Made by a program: the position numbers and the translations under genes. From Pseudofabraea citricarpa (taxonomy: Eukaryota > Ascomycota > Leotiomycetes > Helotiales > Dermateaceae): a stretch of DNA of 64,000 nt. Of the stretch, positions 13,345-23,818 are shown piece after piece (position 1 is the first letter of the stretch; each line of letters starts with the position of its first letter). Under the pieces are notes generated by a model, which had not been told where the DNA came from, did no database searches, and worked only from the letters and a program-made list of their open reading frames with translations. The DNA lies in NCBI GenBank assembly GCA_029641185.1, contig JAPWGK010000014.1:124001-188000 (forward strand), given 5' to 3'.

Positions 13345-14964
13345 TCATTCCTCGGGCTTTTGCCCATATACCGCATAGCTTTCTCAAGTTAGTCACTAGA
13401 TACGCGATTCCCTTTCGTTATTGGAAAGGACTACTCACATTGGGAAATAGCCGTGAATCTTGGTATTCTTCATGTCCTTTCTGACATCAATCAAAAACAC
13501 CTCCAATTCTTCTTGGGTCCAACCCAGGCCACGCGTGAACACTGCCATACTCAGCCCTGAGAGACCGGTGCTAAAGTTCTCGTGCATCCACATCCCTTGA
13601 TCGCGCATGTGTTAGATATCTTTCGCTTTCCGGGTACAGAGGTGCTCAAATTGAGAAGAGAAGAAAGGGACGGACTTACCAAGTTCTTTCAACTTGGGAT
13701 CCTGGGGCCATCTATTCATTGGCCATTTGAATCGCGTCTCGACGACATTTGTGAAACCGGCGGCGATGAGTTGATCTTTGTAATCTTTCGCACAATCGCT
13801 CGGGCTACCGAGTTTTCTGGTCCCATCCAAGATCAGATCGGTCCACTTTCGGATAGCACAATCTTCGGGGAACGAATTATCGTTGTCTTCGACCGGGAAT
13901 TTAATGTCTTTGATCTCAATCCACCCGCCAGGATTTAGGTTGCTAGTCATTTTAGCGACTGGGTCTGCCCTCTAGAAGAGAAACTCACTCGTAGCATTGT
14001 TTAAAACAGCGCGGCCAGTTACTGACGGTGCCAACCATCATGCGCAAGTTGATGAAATCAAATTTGAACTTGTACGTCCACGGTTCCTCAATGTCGTCGA
14101 TCTCAAATGCACAATTTGGTGGGATGCTGGAAGACATTAGTCAAGAGTCAACACCATCGCGCGCGAGAAGCGTACAAGCTCGGTTGGATTGGGCTGAGGT
14201 CCACGCCAATGACCTTGGGATTCATCAGTTTCGCTCTGGATCAATTGCGACGGGGAATTTACCTGTGATTCAGGATGTTCATCCGCTAAATTCACAATTT
14301 AGCATAATTTTGAATCGTGAATGAAAAGACGCATACCGAAATCAATTGCCCAGATACCGGTTCCCGTCCCCAGGTCCAGTACTCGATGAAGCTTCTGTTC
14401 CTTGGGGATGGGAGCCACGTACAATTTGCCTCCCAAGGTCAAATAGTACATGTGATGCTGCAAATCTACACAAGTCAGTCGGTAGATTATAATGAGTAAT
14501 TGAATGGTCCATACCTAGACGATCGTTTTCAGACTTTACCAGCCATTCATTAGTTTTCATTCACCAGCAAGCGGTTGTTGCTCTACATACTTCGTCATTC
14601 GGTAACAGATACTCTGTGAGGTGATGTTAGATTACAGGGCATAGATTGGGGGGAAGACATCTATCTTACTTCCATCTTTATAGGCATGGTACGTTCTGCC
14701 GTTTTCTTGTCGGTACCTCAAAATGCTCGAGCCAATTGAGGCGGTCGAGTCAAGATCTGCATCGCTTTCCTGCAAAAAGTCACGATTCAGTCAGTATGAT
14801 AAATGTGGTTGATGCATGGCACAAGTGTCGCCTACGGTCGCAATAGCGGAATCGCCATCGTTGAAATCGTCAACCTCCTACATAAAATTGTGAGCTCGTT
14901 CTCGTCCTCCCTCAGCGGGCCACGCCCCGTCACAACTAACTTCTACGGGCAAGGGATCGGCCAT
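13345..14964 (-). CDS. LaeA-like SAM-dependent methyltransferase
   Basis: About twelve short exons can be joined in frame. The first is 14941-14964 (MADPLPVE) and the last three are 13680-13942, 13439-13595 and 13345-13378. SAM motif I is VLDLGTGTGIWAID, coded near 14341-14385. It is followed by HPESQVIGVDLSPIQP, then NLNPGGWIEIKDI (post-motif III) and a C-terminal IYAVYGQKPEE; all are hallmarks of the LaeA/methyltransf_23 family. An acidic N-terminal segment and GKYLLPNDE precede the core. Such proteins are either global regulators (LaeA, in a nuclear complex with VeA/VelB) or pathway methyltransferases. Because it lies between the PKS and a P450, a local role such as methylating the product or controlling the cluster is inferred. 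It shares a 713-base divergent promoter with the second P450. The tiny exons are less certain than the core. Confidence 0.88.
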
Positions 14965-15677
14965 GGTCCCAGAGTCACGGACGTGGGTTCGAACAGGTGC
15001 TTCGTTCGTTCGTGCGTTCGTTCTGAGGACAGTCGACAGGACAATGCAATGCAAGAAACCCCCGCAGACAACGGATGGATGCGACAAGCTCGAGCGACAA
15101 GAGAAAGTCGAGAAGCAGGAGAGGAGGTGGGTTTAACTCTGTATTGGTCGGAGATTGACACTGCGTCGTACGATTTGGGTTTAGGAGACGTCCTTCCAGA
15201 AGTGTCTGGTTGTGCATGTGGAAGTTCTTGCGACGGTGCAGTCTGCACTAAAACTAGCAACGGTCGGTGCATTGGCATTTGGCAACTGGAACAACGGGAA
15301 GAACTGGAGCAACCGAAGCGGTGGGGCGGGCGGCTTTGGGCTCTATTGTCCCCCGGTGTCGCTTTATTGGCGGCCACCAACGCTCGCGGGTCCTTGGTAC
15401 ACTTGGGTCCCCCGGATCCAGCGTCGTGCTGGGCCTCCAACCTATCAACACACCACGATATCGTAACTCATCTGCCACGCCGTGAATCGTGGAAACCGAC
15501 AAAAGCGGAGAACGGAGCACAGTCGATACTGGGAAACGGGCTCAGGGAGTCCCGGCGACCTGGGACGCCCTGTAAATATCCAGAGAGAGCCGCTGAAGGG
15601 GAAAGCTGAATCGCGCATTTCACGGTTAACCAAAATCACACCTCCAACCGTTGAGTTGACATCGATCGCCTGACACG
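14965..15677. promoter_or_regulatory. Divergent promoter, LaeA-like / second P450
   Basis: A 713-base gap between two head-to-head start codons. It contains a TTCG-rich run (15001-15023, TTCGTTCGTTCGTGCGTTCG...) that could be a repeated factor site or simple sequence. No gene is supported here. Confidence 0.45.
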
Positions 15678-17469
15678 ATGGGTATGGGTGAAGCGTCGAG
15701 TTCTTCCAGTTGGGCCGTTGTTAAGTCGCTGGTCCTGATCCTGGTCGCCATTGGCACCGGATGGTACATTCTACAGACAGCTCGGAGCTGGTATCGCTTG
15801 CGACACTTTAAAGGGCCGCCCATTGCCAGTATCACGCGCTTCTGGCTGGCTCGTCATGTTTGGGGCGGGAGGATGCATCTGGATTTCCATGAGGTCAATC
15901 AAAAATACGGTGCTTCTTCTTCATATATCGTCCAATATTACCAGACTAACAACCCCCAGGCTCTCTGGCGCGAGTCGGCCCAAATGATCTCGTCACGAGC
16001 GATCCTGCTGTGATGCGGCGCATGCTGGCCGTTCGGTCGCCATACCGTCGTTCCGAATGGTACATCGGCGTGCGGTTCGACCCCGTCCAGGATAACATTG
16101 CATCCATCAGAGATGAAGAGCGCCATACCGAGCTTCGTGCCATGATGGCTCCAGGGGTAAGTCCATGGCCGCATTATTCTTTCCCGCAAGAGCTGAGTGT
16201 CGCTGGCAGTATGCTGGAAAAGAAAATGAGGATCTGGAGGGGACGGTAGATCGGAACATCAGGGACCTGATCCATCTCATCCGGAGTAAATATACGTCGA
16301 CGGATGCCCAGACCAAGCCCATGGATTTTGGTAGAAAAGTGCAATATTTCACCCTTGACATTATCTCCGATCTAGCTTATAGAGAGCCGTTTGGCTATCT
16401 GGCTACAGATTCAGATCTGTATGATTATATAGCGGAGGTGGAAAAGGTCTTTGCGTCGGCACTGATGGTGACTATCTTCCCGTGGCTCAATTGGGTTTTG
16501 AGGTTAAGCATCCTGAAAGCCGCCATGCCTTCTGAAAAGGATCCCTTGGGGCTTGGAAAAATCCTCGGGTATGGTTCATCGCAGCACTAGGAAAGTATTT
16601 ACTGACTCTGCCCAAGTATCACGAAAGCGGTCGTTGCTAAGAGGTTCGGCCCGGACAAGAAAGTACAGCGAGACATGCTTGGGTCCTTCATCGCTCACGG
16701 CTTGAACCGCGAGGAAGCCGAGTCAGAAACTATCCTGCAGATGTAAGCATAAGCATAAGCGTGCGGCTCGGAATGTCGCACACTTAGGTACGTGGCTACG
16801 TGGCTAATTGTTCGCAGTATGGCTGGTTCCGACACGACGGCAACAGCAATCCGGGCGACGTTTCTGTACTTGGTAATGCACCCACGCGTGGTATCGAAGT
16901 TGCGGGCCGAAATCGCCAGCACGCCCATCTCGTCACCCATCTCAGATGCCGAAGCCCGCAAGATGCCTTACCTCCAAGCCGTGATCAAAGAAGGCCTACG
17001 CATCTTCCCTCCGGTCGTGGGACTTATGTCCAAGGAAGTGCCGCCCATCGGCGACATCATCAACGACCGGTTCGTGCCTGGCGGGACGAAGATCGGCTAT
17101 GGAGCTTATGGCATCTTCCGGAACAGGGAGATGTGGGGTCAGGATGCTGATGTGTTCCGACCAGAGAGGTGGCTAGAGGATGCACCTGATAAGATTCGGG
17201 ACATGGAGTCGACGCTCGAGCTGATCTTCAGCTACGGCAAGTATCAGTGCTTGGGCAAGAACCTCGCTATGATGGAGCTGAACAAGATTTTTGTCGAGGT
17301 AAGCGATTCCTCACCTGATCGATCGATCGATCGATCGAGTTGTTAACATGATTAGCTCCTTCGGAACTTCGATTTCAATATCGTCAATCCCTTGAACCCG
17401 ATCAGGTCTACTTGCCACGGCATCTTCTTCCAGTCGGAGATGTGGCTAACCGCGTATGAGAGGGAATAA
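15678..17469 (+). CDS. Cytochrome P450, pisatin demethylase-like
   Basis: Exons 15678-15909, 15960-16156, 16210-16568, 16617-16742, 16818-17298 and 17356-17469 keep frame through every GT-AG junction, giving 502 aa. There is an N-terminal membrane anchor (about residues 12-32) and a hinge HFKGPPIA. The I-helix is MAGSDTTATAI (AGxDT, canonical oxygen activation), the K-helix ExxR is EGLR, the PERF motif is FRPERW, and the haem loop is FSYGKYQCLGKNLA. The sequence resembles the fungal pisatin demethylase-like group common in secondary-metabolite loci. It probably oxidises the polyketide after release. The last intron contains a GATC tandem repeat (17317-17338). It is the rightmost gene with a clear metabolic link to the PKS. 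Confidence 0.93.
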
Positions 17470-20391
17470 TGATGGTGTAAGATGGGAGATGTACATGTAC
17501 AGAGACAACTGTTTATGAACGATGTTTTGCTTCTGCTTTAGCAATATGTACATCACCTTTTACTCTCATGACGCTGTAAATAAAGTACGACCATATTGGA
17601 TAGGGAGATTCATCTTTCGAGGTTTGGAGGAATCTGCGTACAGTTATTAGCAAGTGATGAAATAATATACCTCCTAGCTGCGTAAACGAGAAGGCCCGTC
17701 TGAAGCATTCTCTATAATTCATTCGATAGATGAATATACGCCCCATGTGTGAGGAGGTATCCCCTAGTGAACATACTACCGGGTTTGCATTTTGGTATTT
17801 CCCTTTCCAAAACAAGGCAGGAGCCGCAATAGAAGATCCTCTCCGATAACCTCCCAGCGAGCCCTGAATAGCAAGAGCAAAGAAGCGAGAACAACAAGGA
17901 AGGGAAAACGGTAGGCTTAGAAGAAAAATCTTGCCTACTAATACGATACACACCCTTTGCGTGAGCTGGGTACACATTTTTTCAACCGCTAGACTAGTAC
18001 AGCATCAGCAAGGTTCCCGACCGACCGACAAAAAGAATCCATCTTCCATGCAACCGCGTATTTGTACAGACCAGACCCCCTGTCCAATTCTGTTGATAGC
18101 AAGTATCATGCTTACCTGAAGAGAACAAAACATACTCGACTTCCTACTCGACAGCTGAAGGCACGCTCGTTGGATTCTTGTAAATCATTGCCTGGGCACC
18201 TAGGTACGAGACCCGAGAGAAACCAGCCGACGTCGATTTTCTTTTCCTTTTTTTCTTTTTTTTTTCTTTTTGTATTTCTAGAGCTCATGCATAGCAGGTC
18301 CATACACAATTCACTTGCTAAAAGCTCATTCGAGCCATCGCTTATCGTAAACGAGGCTTTCAAAAGGAAGGGAAAGAAGGATCTATAAGTCTTGAAAGCT
18401 ACTCGGGTTGGGAAGCTAATCTTGAGACATCCATCCATTCTCCTTTGATTCCTTTGGAGAAGACTCCTGATAAATAGATGGATAGACACTAAAACTCAAC
18501 TCGCGGGTTAGAAACTCACACGTACTGTAATGGGTAGACTTCTACACCCCCTTTCCCGTAGCCTAGCCGAATCTTAGACGGACAGACGGCAGTGACAGCA
18601 TCACGCCAAGGCCAAAGAAAAACAGAAAAAAGAAAAGAAGAAGAAGAAGAAAAGGACAGCAACTTGTTGCCGATGCGCGAATGCTACAATCCAGAGCTAC
18701 AGTAGTTAAGGTTAAACAAAACAGAGTAAAGAAGACGATGCGTTCTTTTTGTGGGCTCGCCTCGCCTCGTCTCGTGTTCGATGGATCCCCCTCGGTAAGC
18801 GAAGACGATGTGAAGGTGGCTGAGAGGTGTTGCGTAACCTGTTAGCCCGTACTCGATGCATCATCGGTTACCAAGACATGGAAATAGAATACTGCGAGGA
18901 AGAATGGACGAATAAATGGATGAACAGGATCGTATGGTGTTGTTGTGCTTTAGGCTCCAGCTTTGAGACCTGTCATGGAATCATAGATGTCTGGTTTTTG
19001 ATTCCGCTTTTTTTGTCGCTAGCGTTTGCTGTTGCTGCAGCGGCATAGTGCCATCGGTTGACTTATTTCGGGAGCGATAAGCCTCGGCGTGATGAGGTAC
19101 CTCGTAATCGTGTTCCATCGAGTGCTAACAGATGCTGACGCTCTTGCTTGCAATGCTTGATTCTTTGCGCTGTGGTGATTGGGTGTCGGTTAACAGGAGA
19201 GCGAAGTGCACGTCCTAGACCCTATTTGCACCGCTCGTGAAGTCACCAAAGTGCCAAAGGTTTTGGGAAAAAGGCACCTACAGCATACAGCATACCCCTT
19301 GAGAGAAATGCCAAAACTAGAAGCCCCTATGCATCAATCATTAATCAGACGCCGTGGTTTTCTGTTCTCATAAAAGTCTAGGTGCAACCTACACACAGAC
19401 GCTCGAAGAATGTTACGTCTCCCTAATTGGACCAGACTCCTCTAGGTTCATCCTACAGTATTCAACATAGTCCTTGCCAAAACAGCCGAGAGAGTTGGAT
19501 TAGCCTCCTTCTCCTCAAGGGCGGACTGTGCCAACGGGCGGCAAAACTTGCCTCATCTGGTCTAGACGATCGCCAATTCTCGGGCCTACCGACGCACATG
19601 GCGATGAAAGTCAAAAGCTCAGCCCTATTTTGCGGCATTTGATGCCATGTTCTTGGATGCCTTCCTCTTTGAGCTCCGCGGATATAGGTAGCGAAGGAAG
19701 ACGCAGAGGCATCGTAAGTTTTACTTCGTATTGCATCATGTCCAAGCGATCGAGGTGTCTGCAAAGATGGGGAGGTCAAATTGTATGTACCGCTGGTTTA
19801 TGAGAAGGAAGAAAGATCTAGGATGGACGATTTCGCTCTGGTGATGTGTAGAGACCAAGCAAGAGAAGATACAGGTTCCAGTCTAACTGCTCTTGGGCCA
19901 TCGCAGCCTTCTCTTCCATTGGATGACAGCTGAGCGATGCCAGTGCACAGAACAAAAAAATCATCGTCTAACGGTATAACGGTCGAAAAACGGTGTCCGA
20001 AAGTCCGAGGCAAGGAAACATGTATCGCGCATCGTGCCAAGGCGTAACACGAGGAATGTGATGTCTAGTTTCTTGTAGCACCTATCCCATGGCGAGAGTG
20101 TCATTCTCTCGGATGAGGCTGATCAAGATCAGATGTTTTTAATTACATAAGGGGCATTCCTTAGCTTATTGAGTCCCGGGCAGACAACACAAAGCATGGA
20201 CGCAGAAGTCGTATTTCACACCAAGTGAAAAATCCATTTTAAGCTGCATCGGGGGGAGGATTAAATGAGACAGATCATGCAAGTGAGAGGGACAGGTTAT
20301 CGAAGAGAACGCATGCCTGATAAAGTGAGAAGAGATTTTCTCACCAGAGCGAATTCCTGTAGTTGTGCCAAACTAGACTCTCTGCTCAGCT
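17470..20391. other. Gene-poor stretch at the right boundary of the PKS locus
   Basis: 2.9 kb without a supportable gene. It holds T-rich tracts (about 18237-18275), GAA-rich runs near 18635-18655 and scattered short frames without domains, the longest being 154 codons on the minus strand at 17513-17977. It may contain long UTRs or an unannotated non-coding transcript. Confidence 0.45.
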
Positions 20392-21861
20392 ATGACACTC
20401 ATTAGCTTCTGGTCTCATCGAGTCAGGAACTCCTTGTATCTTACTCTATGTATTATTGGCCTGTTGCATCTCTATACCCTACGAGACACGCTTCGCTTGT
20501 GTGCGAGCACACCCTTCCCGACACAACACTGGCAGAACTCAGAAGCATCGAACACAACCATCGACAAGTCAGCACACTCACTACCAATCGAATACTCGCT
20601 CGTGCAACAAGAAGCAGAAGATCCCTTCTGCTCACGCTACAGTGCTGAATACATCCACGACTTCACGGCGCCTTCGCACAGAAGAAACTACTGCACTTCC
20701 TCCTCGTCACGCTCCAATCTCGAATGCCTTCACAACACGCGCTCCCGCCCAGAGAAGCCAGACAGGATATGCGTTGCGCGCAAGGTCTCATTCGAGCCTG
20801 GTGCGGGCATGCGGCTTGCTTGCGATGTGGTCCAGGAGTCGGTGATTGAGAAATTCAAATCGTCCATGTATGACACTGGCCCGGGCGTGCAGCTCAAGCA
20901 ATGGCGGATGCACGACCAGCAGGAGAACGAATGCCGCGGCGAAGAAGACGGTAAGTATACGATGCTGGTGAAGAGGGAAGGCGGCGCCAACTTCTGGCAT
21001 ACGCTCATGGAGATTTTTTCGGCCCAGTTGACACTCGACATCCTCACTAGTGCCGGCATTCTTTCATCGCAAGACGAGGTGCAGATTCTCATGCAGGACG
21101 AGCGAGAGCTGGGTGCTACTGGGGAACTATGGACTATGCTTACAGGCCACGCACCGAAGAGGTTAAGGGACGTGAAGGAGCCAGCCTGCCTGAGCAATGT
21201 CATCCTACCGATGCCAGGAGCCAGCAATCCCTTCTGGGACTCACACTGGGAGCCAATTTCCTGCTCGGCGCCATCGCCCCTCCTCGCGACATTCGTATGG
21301 CGCATCAAGAAGTTCCTCTCCGTGACAGCGCCAGTGCCAGAAGCTCGCGGGTCGCAGAAGCTGCAGATGACCATCATCGATCGGAAGGAGTCACGACGGA
21401 TCGTCGACCTCGCCGAACACGTCAGCTCGCTGGAAAGACGCTTCCCGAACGTCACCATCACGGTGGCCGACATGCGGAAATACACGCTCAGAGAGCAGAT
21501 CGAGCTCGTGCAGCGATCCGATATCCTCCTGGGCGCCCACGGTGCCGGGTTGACGAACCTGTTTTTCCTCCCGCCGCGAGCTACGGTCGTCGAAGTCATG
21601 CCCCCTGGCATCAAAGAGGTCGGCTTCCGGAACGCGGCCAAGATTATGGACCTCAATTATTTCTCGACTCATGGCATATCTGAGGACGAGCATAGGAGAG
21701 AGCAAGCGAAGGCGCTTGGCGGTAAAGCAAGCAATGAAGAAAGAAACTCTGGATGGCAGGATACGGATGTTTTCCTGAGTGAAGAAAGCTGGTTGAGATT
21801 GTTTGATGTAGCAATCGCAAGTCAAGGGAATAGAGGGCGGTTGGCTTTGGATGTGCGGTAA
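20392..21861 (+). CDS. GT61-family glycosyltransferase (DUF563, EOGT-like)
   Basis: Single exon, 489 aa. A short cytoplasmic tail and an N-terminal membrane segment (about residues 11-30) indicate a type II Golgi/ER enzyme with a luminal catalytic domain. Conserved features include NFWHTLMEIFSAQ (about residue 199), DRKESRR, and the hallmark SDILLGAHGAGLTNLFFLP (about residues 376-394) followed by VVEVMPP. GT61 enzymes transfer pentose or GlcNAc to glycans or to Ser/Thr; in fungi they are mostly uncharacterised. Donor and acceptor cannot be told from sequence. It stands alone between two gene-poor stretches. It is probably outside the PKS cluster, although glycosylation of the polyketide cannot be excluded (a membrane-bound GT61 is an unlikely choice). 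Confidence 0.88.
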   Translation: MTLISFWSHRVRNSLYLTLCIIGLLHLYTLRDTLRLCASTPFPTQHWQNSEASNTTIDKSAHSLPIEYSLVQQEAEDPFCSRYSAEYIHDFTAPSHRRNYCTSSSSRSNLECLHNTRSRPEKPDRICVARKVSFEPGAGMRLACDVVQESVIEKFKSSMYDTGPGVQLKQWRMHDQQENECRGEEDGKYTMLVKREGGANFWHTLMEIFSAQLTLDILTSAGILSSQDEVQILMQDERELGATGELWTMLTGHAPKRLRDVKEPACLSNVILPMPGASNPFWDSHWEPISCSAPSPLLATFVWRIKKFLSVTAPVPEARGSQKLQMTIIDRKESRRIVDLAEHVSSLERRFPNVTITVADMRKYTLREQIELVQRSDILLGAHGAGLTNLFFLPPRATVVEVMPPGIKEVGFRNAAKIMDLNYFSTHGISEDEHRREQAKALGGKASNEERNSGWQDTDVFLSEESWLRLFDVAIASQGNRGRLALDVR

Positions 21862-22417
21862 GCATACGCTAATGGTTGGTGTGTATAAATCTCTATATAT
21901 GGCTGGTAAGGAAGTTGCTATATCGCCTACTTCCCCAGTACTGCTTTTAGACTGGTCTAATTACCCTATTAATAGATCTTATTAGAAATTATTAACTTTA
22001 AAAGCGATTCGTCTACTTAGGGCTAGAATTATGAGGTTCTCCTACTTTTATAATCTCTGCCAGTTGAAACTCACCTTCACATTTTGCTCGCCTATCTTCT
22101 GTCTTGGCTTCCCTCCTTTTTTTTTATGTCTGGTATTTCTCTACCAAGACTAGTATCAATATGGCGGCATTTTTGTTATAGATAAAAGCAATGCTTGCCA
22201 TGTGCCAGAATACAAACAATTCACCTTCAATTGTTCAATAAATCACAAACTGCTAACTCCAAACGGTTAGCGTCTCATTTTCGGTTTAGCGAAAACCTAT
22301 ATCATCCTCGCCTGACAATGTCAGCAACCCATGAACAATTCCACCACTACCAGGTTAACTTTTTTCACCTGCCTACCTATCTAAGCACCTAGGTACATTC
22401 ACCAACCCGGGAACAAG
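21862..22417. other. Intergenic region, GT61 / APH-like kinase
   Basis: AT-rich 556 bases holding the terminator of the GT61 gene and the promoter of the next gene. A palindromic CACCTAGGTAC block lies close to the kinase start. No gene is seen. Confidence 0.4.
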
Positions 22418-23818
22418 ATGGCACAAGTAAACACACACTACAAACCGCAGCGCATCCCCAAGGAATATCAACTTGGTACTCTCAGTCAGCATCGCCACTG
22501 TTGGAAAAATAATGACGAGTCGGACTTCCTGGAACCCACATGGCCACGGGAACCAGATATCGATGTCGTCCGCAAGTTGGCTATATCTTGCCTTCCCATA
22601 GATGCTTTCACAGACGCGGAAATAGCACCCTTCGCCCAAGGCGCTTTTCACCGTCTCTACAGCATCTCCTCCAACCACACAGCCGCCAAGTACTTGATGC
22701 GCATAGCACTTCCTCTCGAGCCCTTCTACAAAACAGAAAGCGAAGTGGCTACCATAGAGTATGTACGAAAGCACTCATCAATGCCAGTCCCTCGAATCGT
22801 CGCCTACACATCGAACGCTTCCAATGAGCTCGGCTTCGAATGGATCCTCATGGAGAAGGTCGATGGCGTGCCTCTCAACGATGTATGGGACGCCATGTCG
22901 TTCGACCAGAAGGCGGACCTAACAGTCGAACTCGGAGGATTCATGAAGCAGCTTCAAGCGTGTAAATTCCCGCTTTTTGGTAGTCTCTACTTTGCCGACG
23001 TCTGGAACCAAGTAGGCTACAGGCCTATCCTGTCAACACACGAGCCAGCTATAGGTACTGATATTGGTGTTGATGGCAACTTCGTCGTTGGCCGCATGGT
23101 ATCCTCGCGCTTCTTTGGCCACAAACGCCTGCTATTACCTGCTCACCGCGGACCCTTCGAGACGGCACTAGAGTTGCTCACGGCCGAAACTAAGCTTATT
23201 GGCCAGCGTATCCGGAATCTCTCCCCTTCGCCCGGTACCGACTACTACTGCAAGGCCGACGAGCGGCTCGCCGAGGATGGGGTTCAGGTGTTGAATACCT
23301 TTGATGAACTTGAGAAAGTCATTCCGCACATCTTCTCGGCCATGGACGTCTTGGAAGATACTAAGGTGCTATGGCACGACGACCTCTCTAGCATGAACAT
23401 TCTCGTGGATCCCGCATCGCATAAGCTCAAGAGCGTTGTGGACTGGGAGTCGGTTAGTATCGTGCCAGCATGGGAGACGGAGGGAGGCGTACCGTACTTC
23501 CTGCAGGGTATCGAAGTCTCAGAGCCTGCGCCAATCGATGATTGCGACGTCAGTAAGAGTGAGGAATCCCTACTCGTAGATCGCCAGGACTGGGAACTGG
23601 TCCTCCTGCGTCGAAAGCACGCCGAAATCGCAGGCTCGCTTTTCGATGCCACGTTGTCATCGAAGACTAGGGTTCAGCTCAAGCAGGATTTCTCTTATTT
23701 GCTTCGCATTTTTGAAGACAGATGGAAAGGTACCAGGCACTGGCTAAGACACGAATTCGATGACATGATTAAAGCTAGCAGTATGAGCGGAATCAGGGCA
23801 AGCGACAAGCCAGGGTAG
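22418..23818 (+). CDS. APH-family (aminoglycoside phosphotransferase-like) kinase
   Basis: Single exon, 466 aa, starting in a purine-rich context (AACAAGATGG). The protein-kinase-like fold is shown by AKYLMRIALPLEP (N-lobe with a probable ATP-binding Lys), WILMEKVDGVPLNDVW (hinge), the catalytic loop WHDDLSSMNILVD (HxDxxxxN, about residues 318-330) and VVDWESVSIVPAW (the metal-binding Asp of the DFG-equivalent). Fungi carry many such small-molecule or phosphotransferase kinases of unknown substrate; antibiotic resistance should not be assumed. It has no obvious partner: the nearest genes are GT61 upstream and the transporter fusion downstream in convergent orientation. Confidence 0.88.
   Translation: MAQVNTHYKPQRIPKEYQLGTLSQHRHCWKNNDESDFLEPTWPREPDIDVVRKLAISCLPIDAFTDAEIAPFAQGAFHRLYSISSNHTAAKYLMRIALPLEPFYKTESEVATIEYVRKHSSMPVPRIVAYTSNASNELGFEWILMEKVDGVPLNDVWDAMSFDQKADLTVELGGFMKQLQACKFPLFGSLYFADVWNQVGYRPILSTHEPAIGTDIGVDGNFVVGRMVSSRFFGHKRLLLPAHRGPFETALELLTAETKLIGQRIRNLSPSPGTDYYCKADERLAEDGVQVLNTFDELEKVIPHIFSAMDVLEDTKVLWHDDLSSMNILVDPASHKLKSVVDWESVSIVPAWETEGGVPYFLQGIEVSEPAPIDDCDVSKSEESLLVDRQDWELVLLRRKHAEIAGSLFDATLSSKTRVQLKQDFSYLLRIFEDRWKGTRHWLRHEFDDMIKASSMSGIRASDKPG

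Noticed and set aside
13435..13440. In-frame TGA as the end of the LaeA-like gene
   Set aside because: The same bases form a GTGAGT donor, and splicing to 13378 gives IYAVYGQKPEE, the usual family C-terminus.
14978..14995. GGTTCGAAC reminiscent of a tRNA T-loop
   Set aside because: No acceptor stem, D-arm or anticodon arm can be built around it.
15900..15975. Possible frameshift or GC-AG intron between exons 1 and 2 of the second P450
   Set aside because: On careful indexing the GT donor at 15910 and the acceptor before 15960 keep frame and give QKYGSLARVGPND, the expected P450 sequence.
17513..17977. 154-codon minus-strand frame
   Set aside because: No recognisable domain or splice partner; composition looks random.
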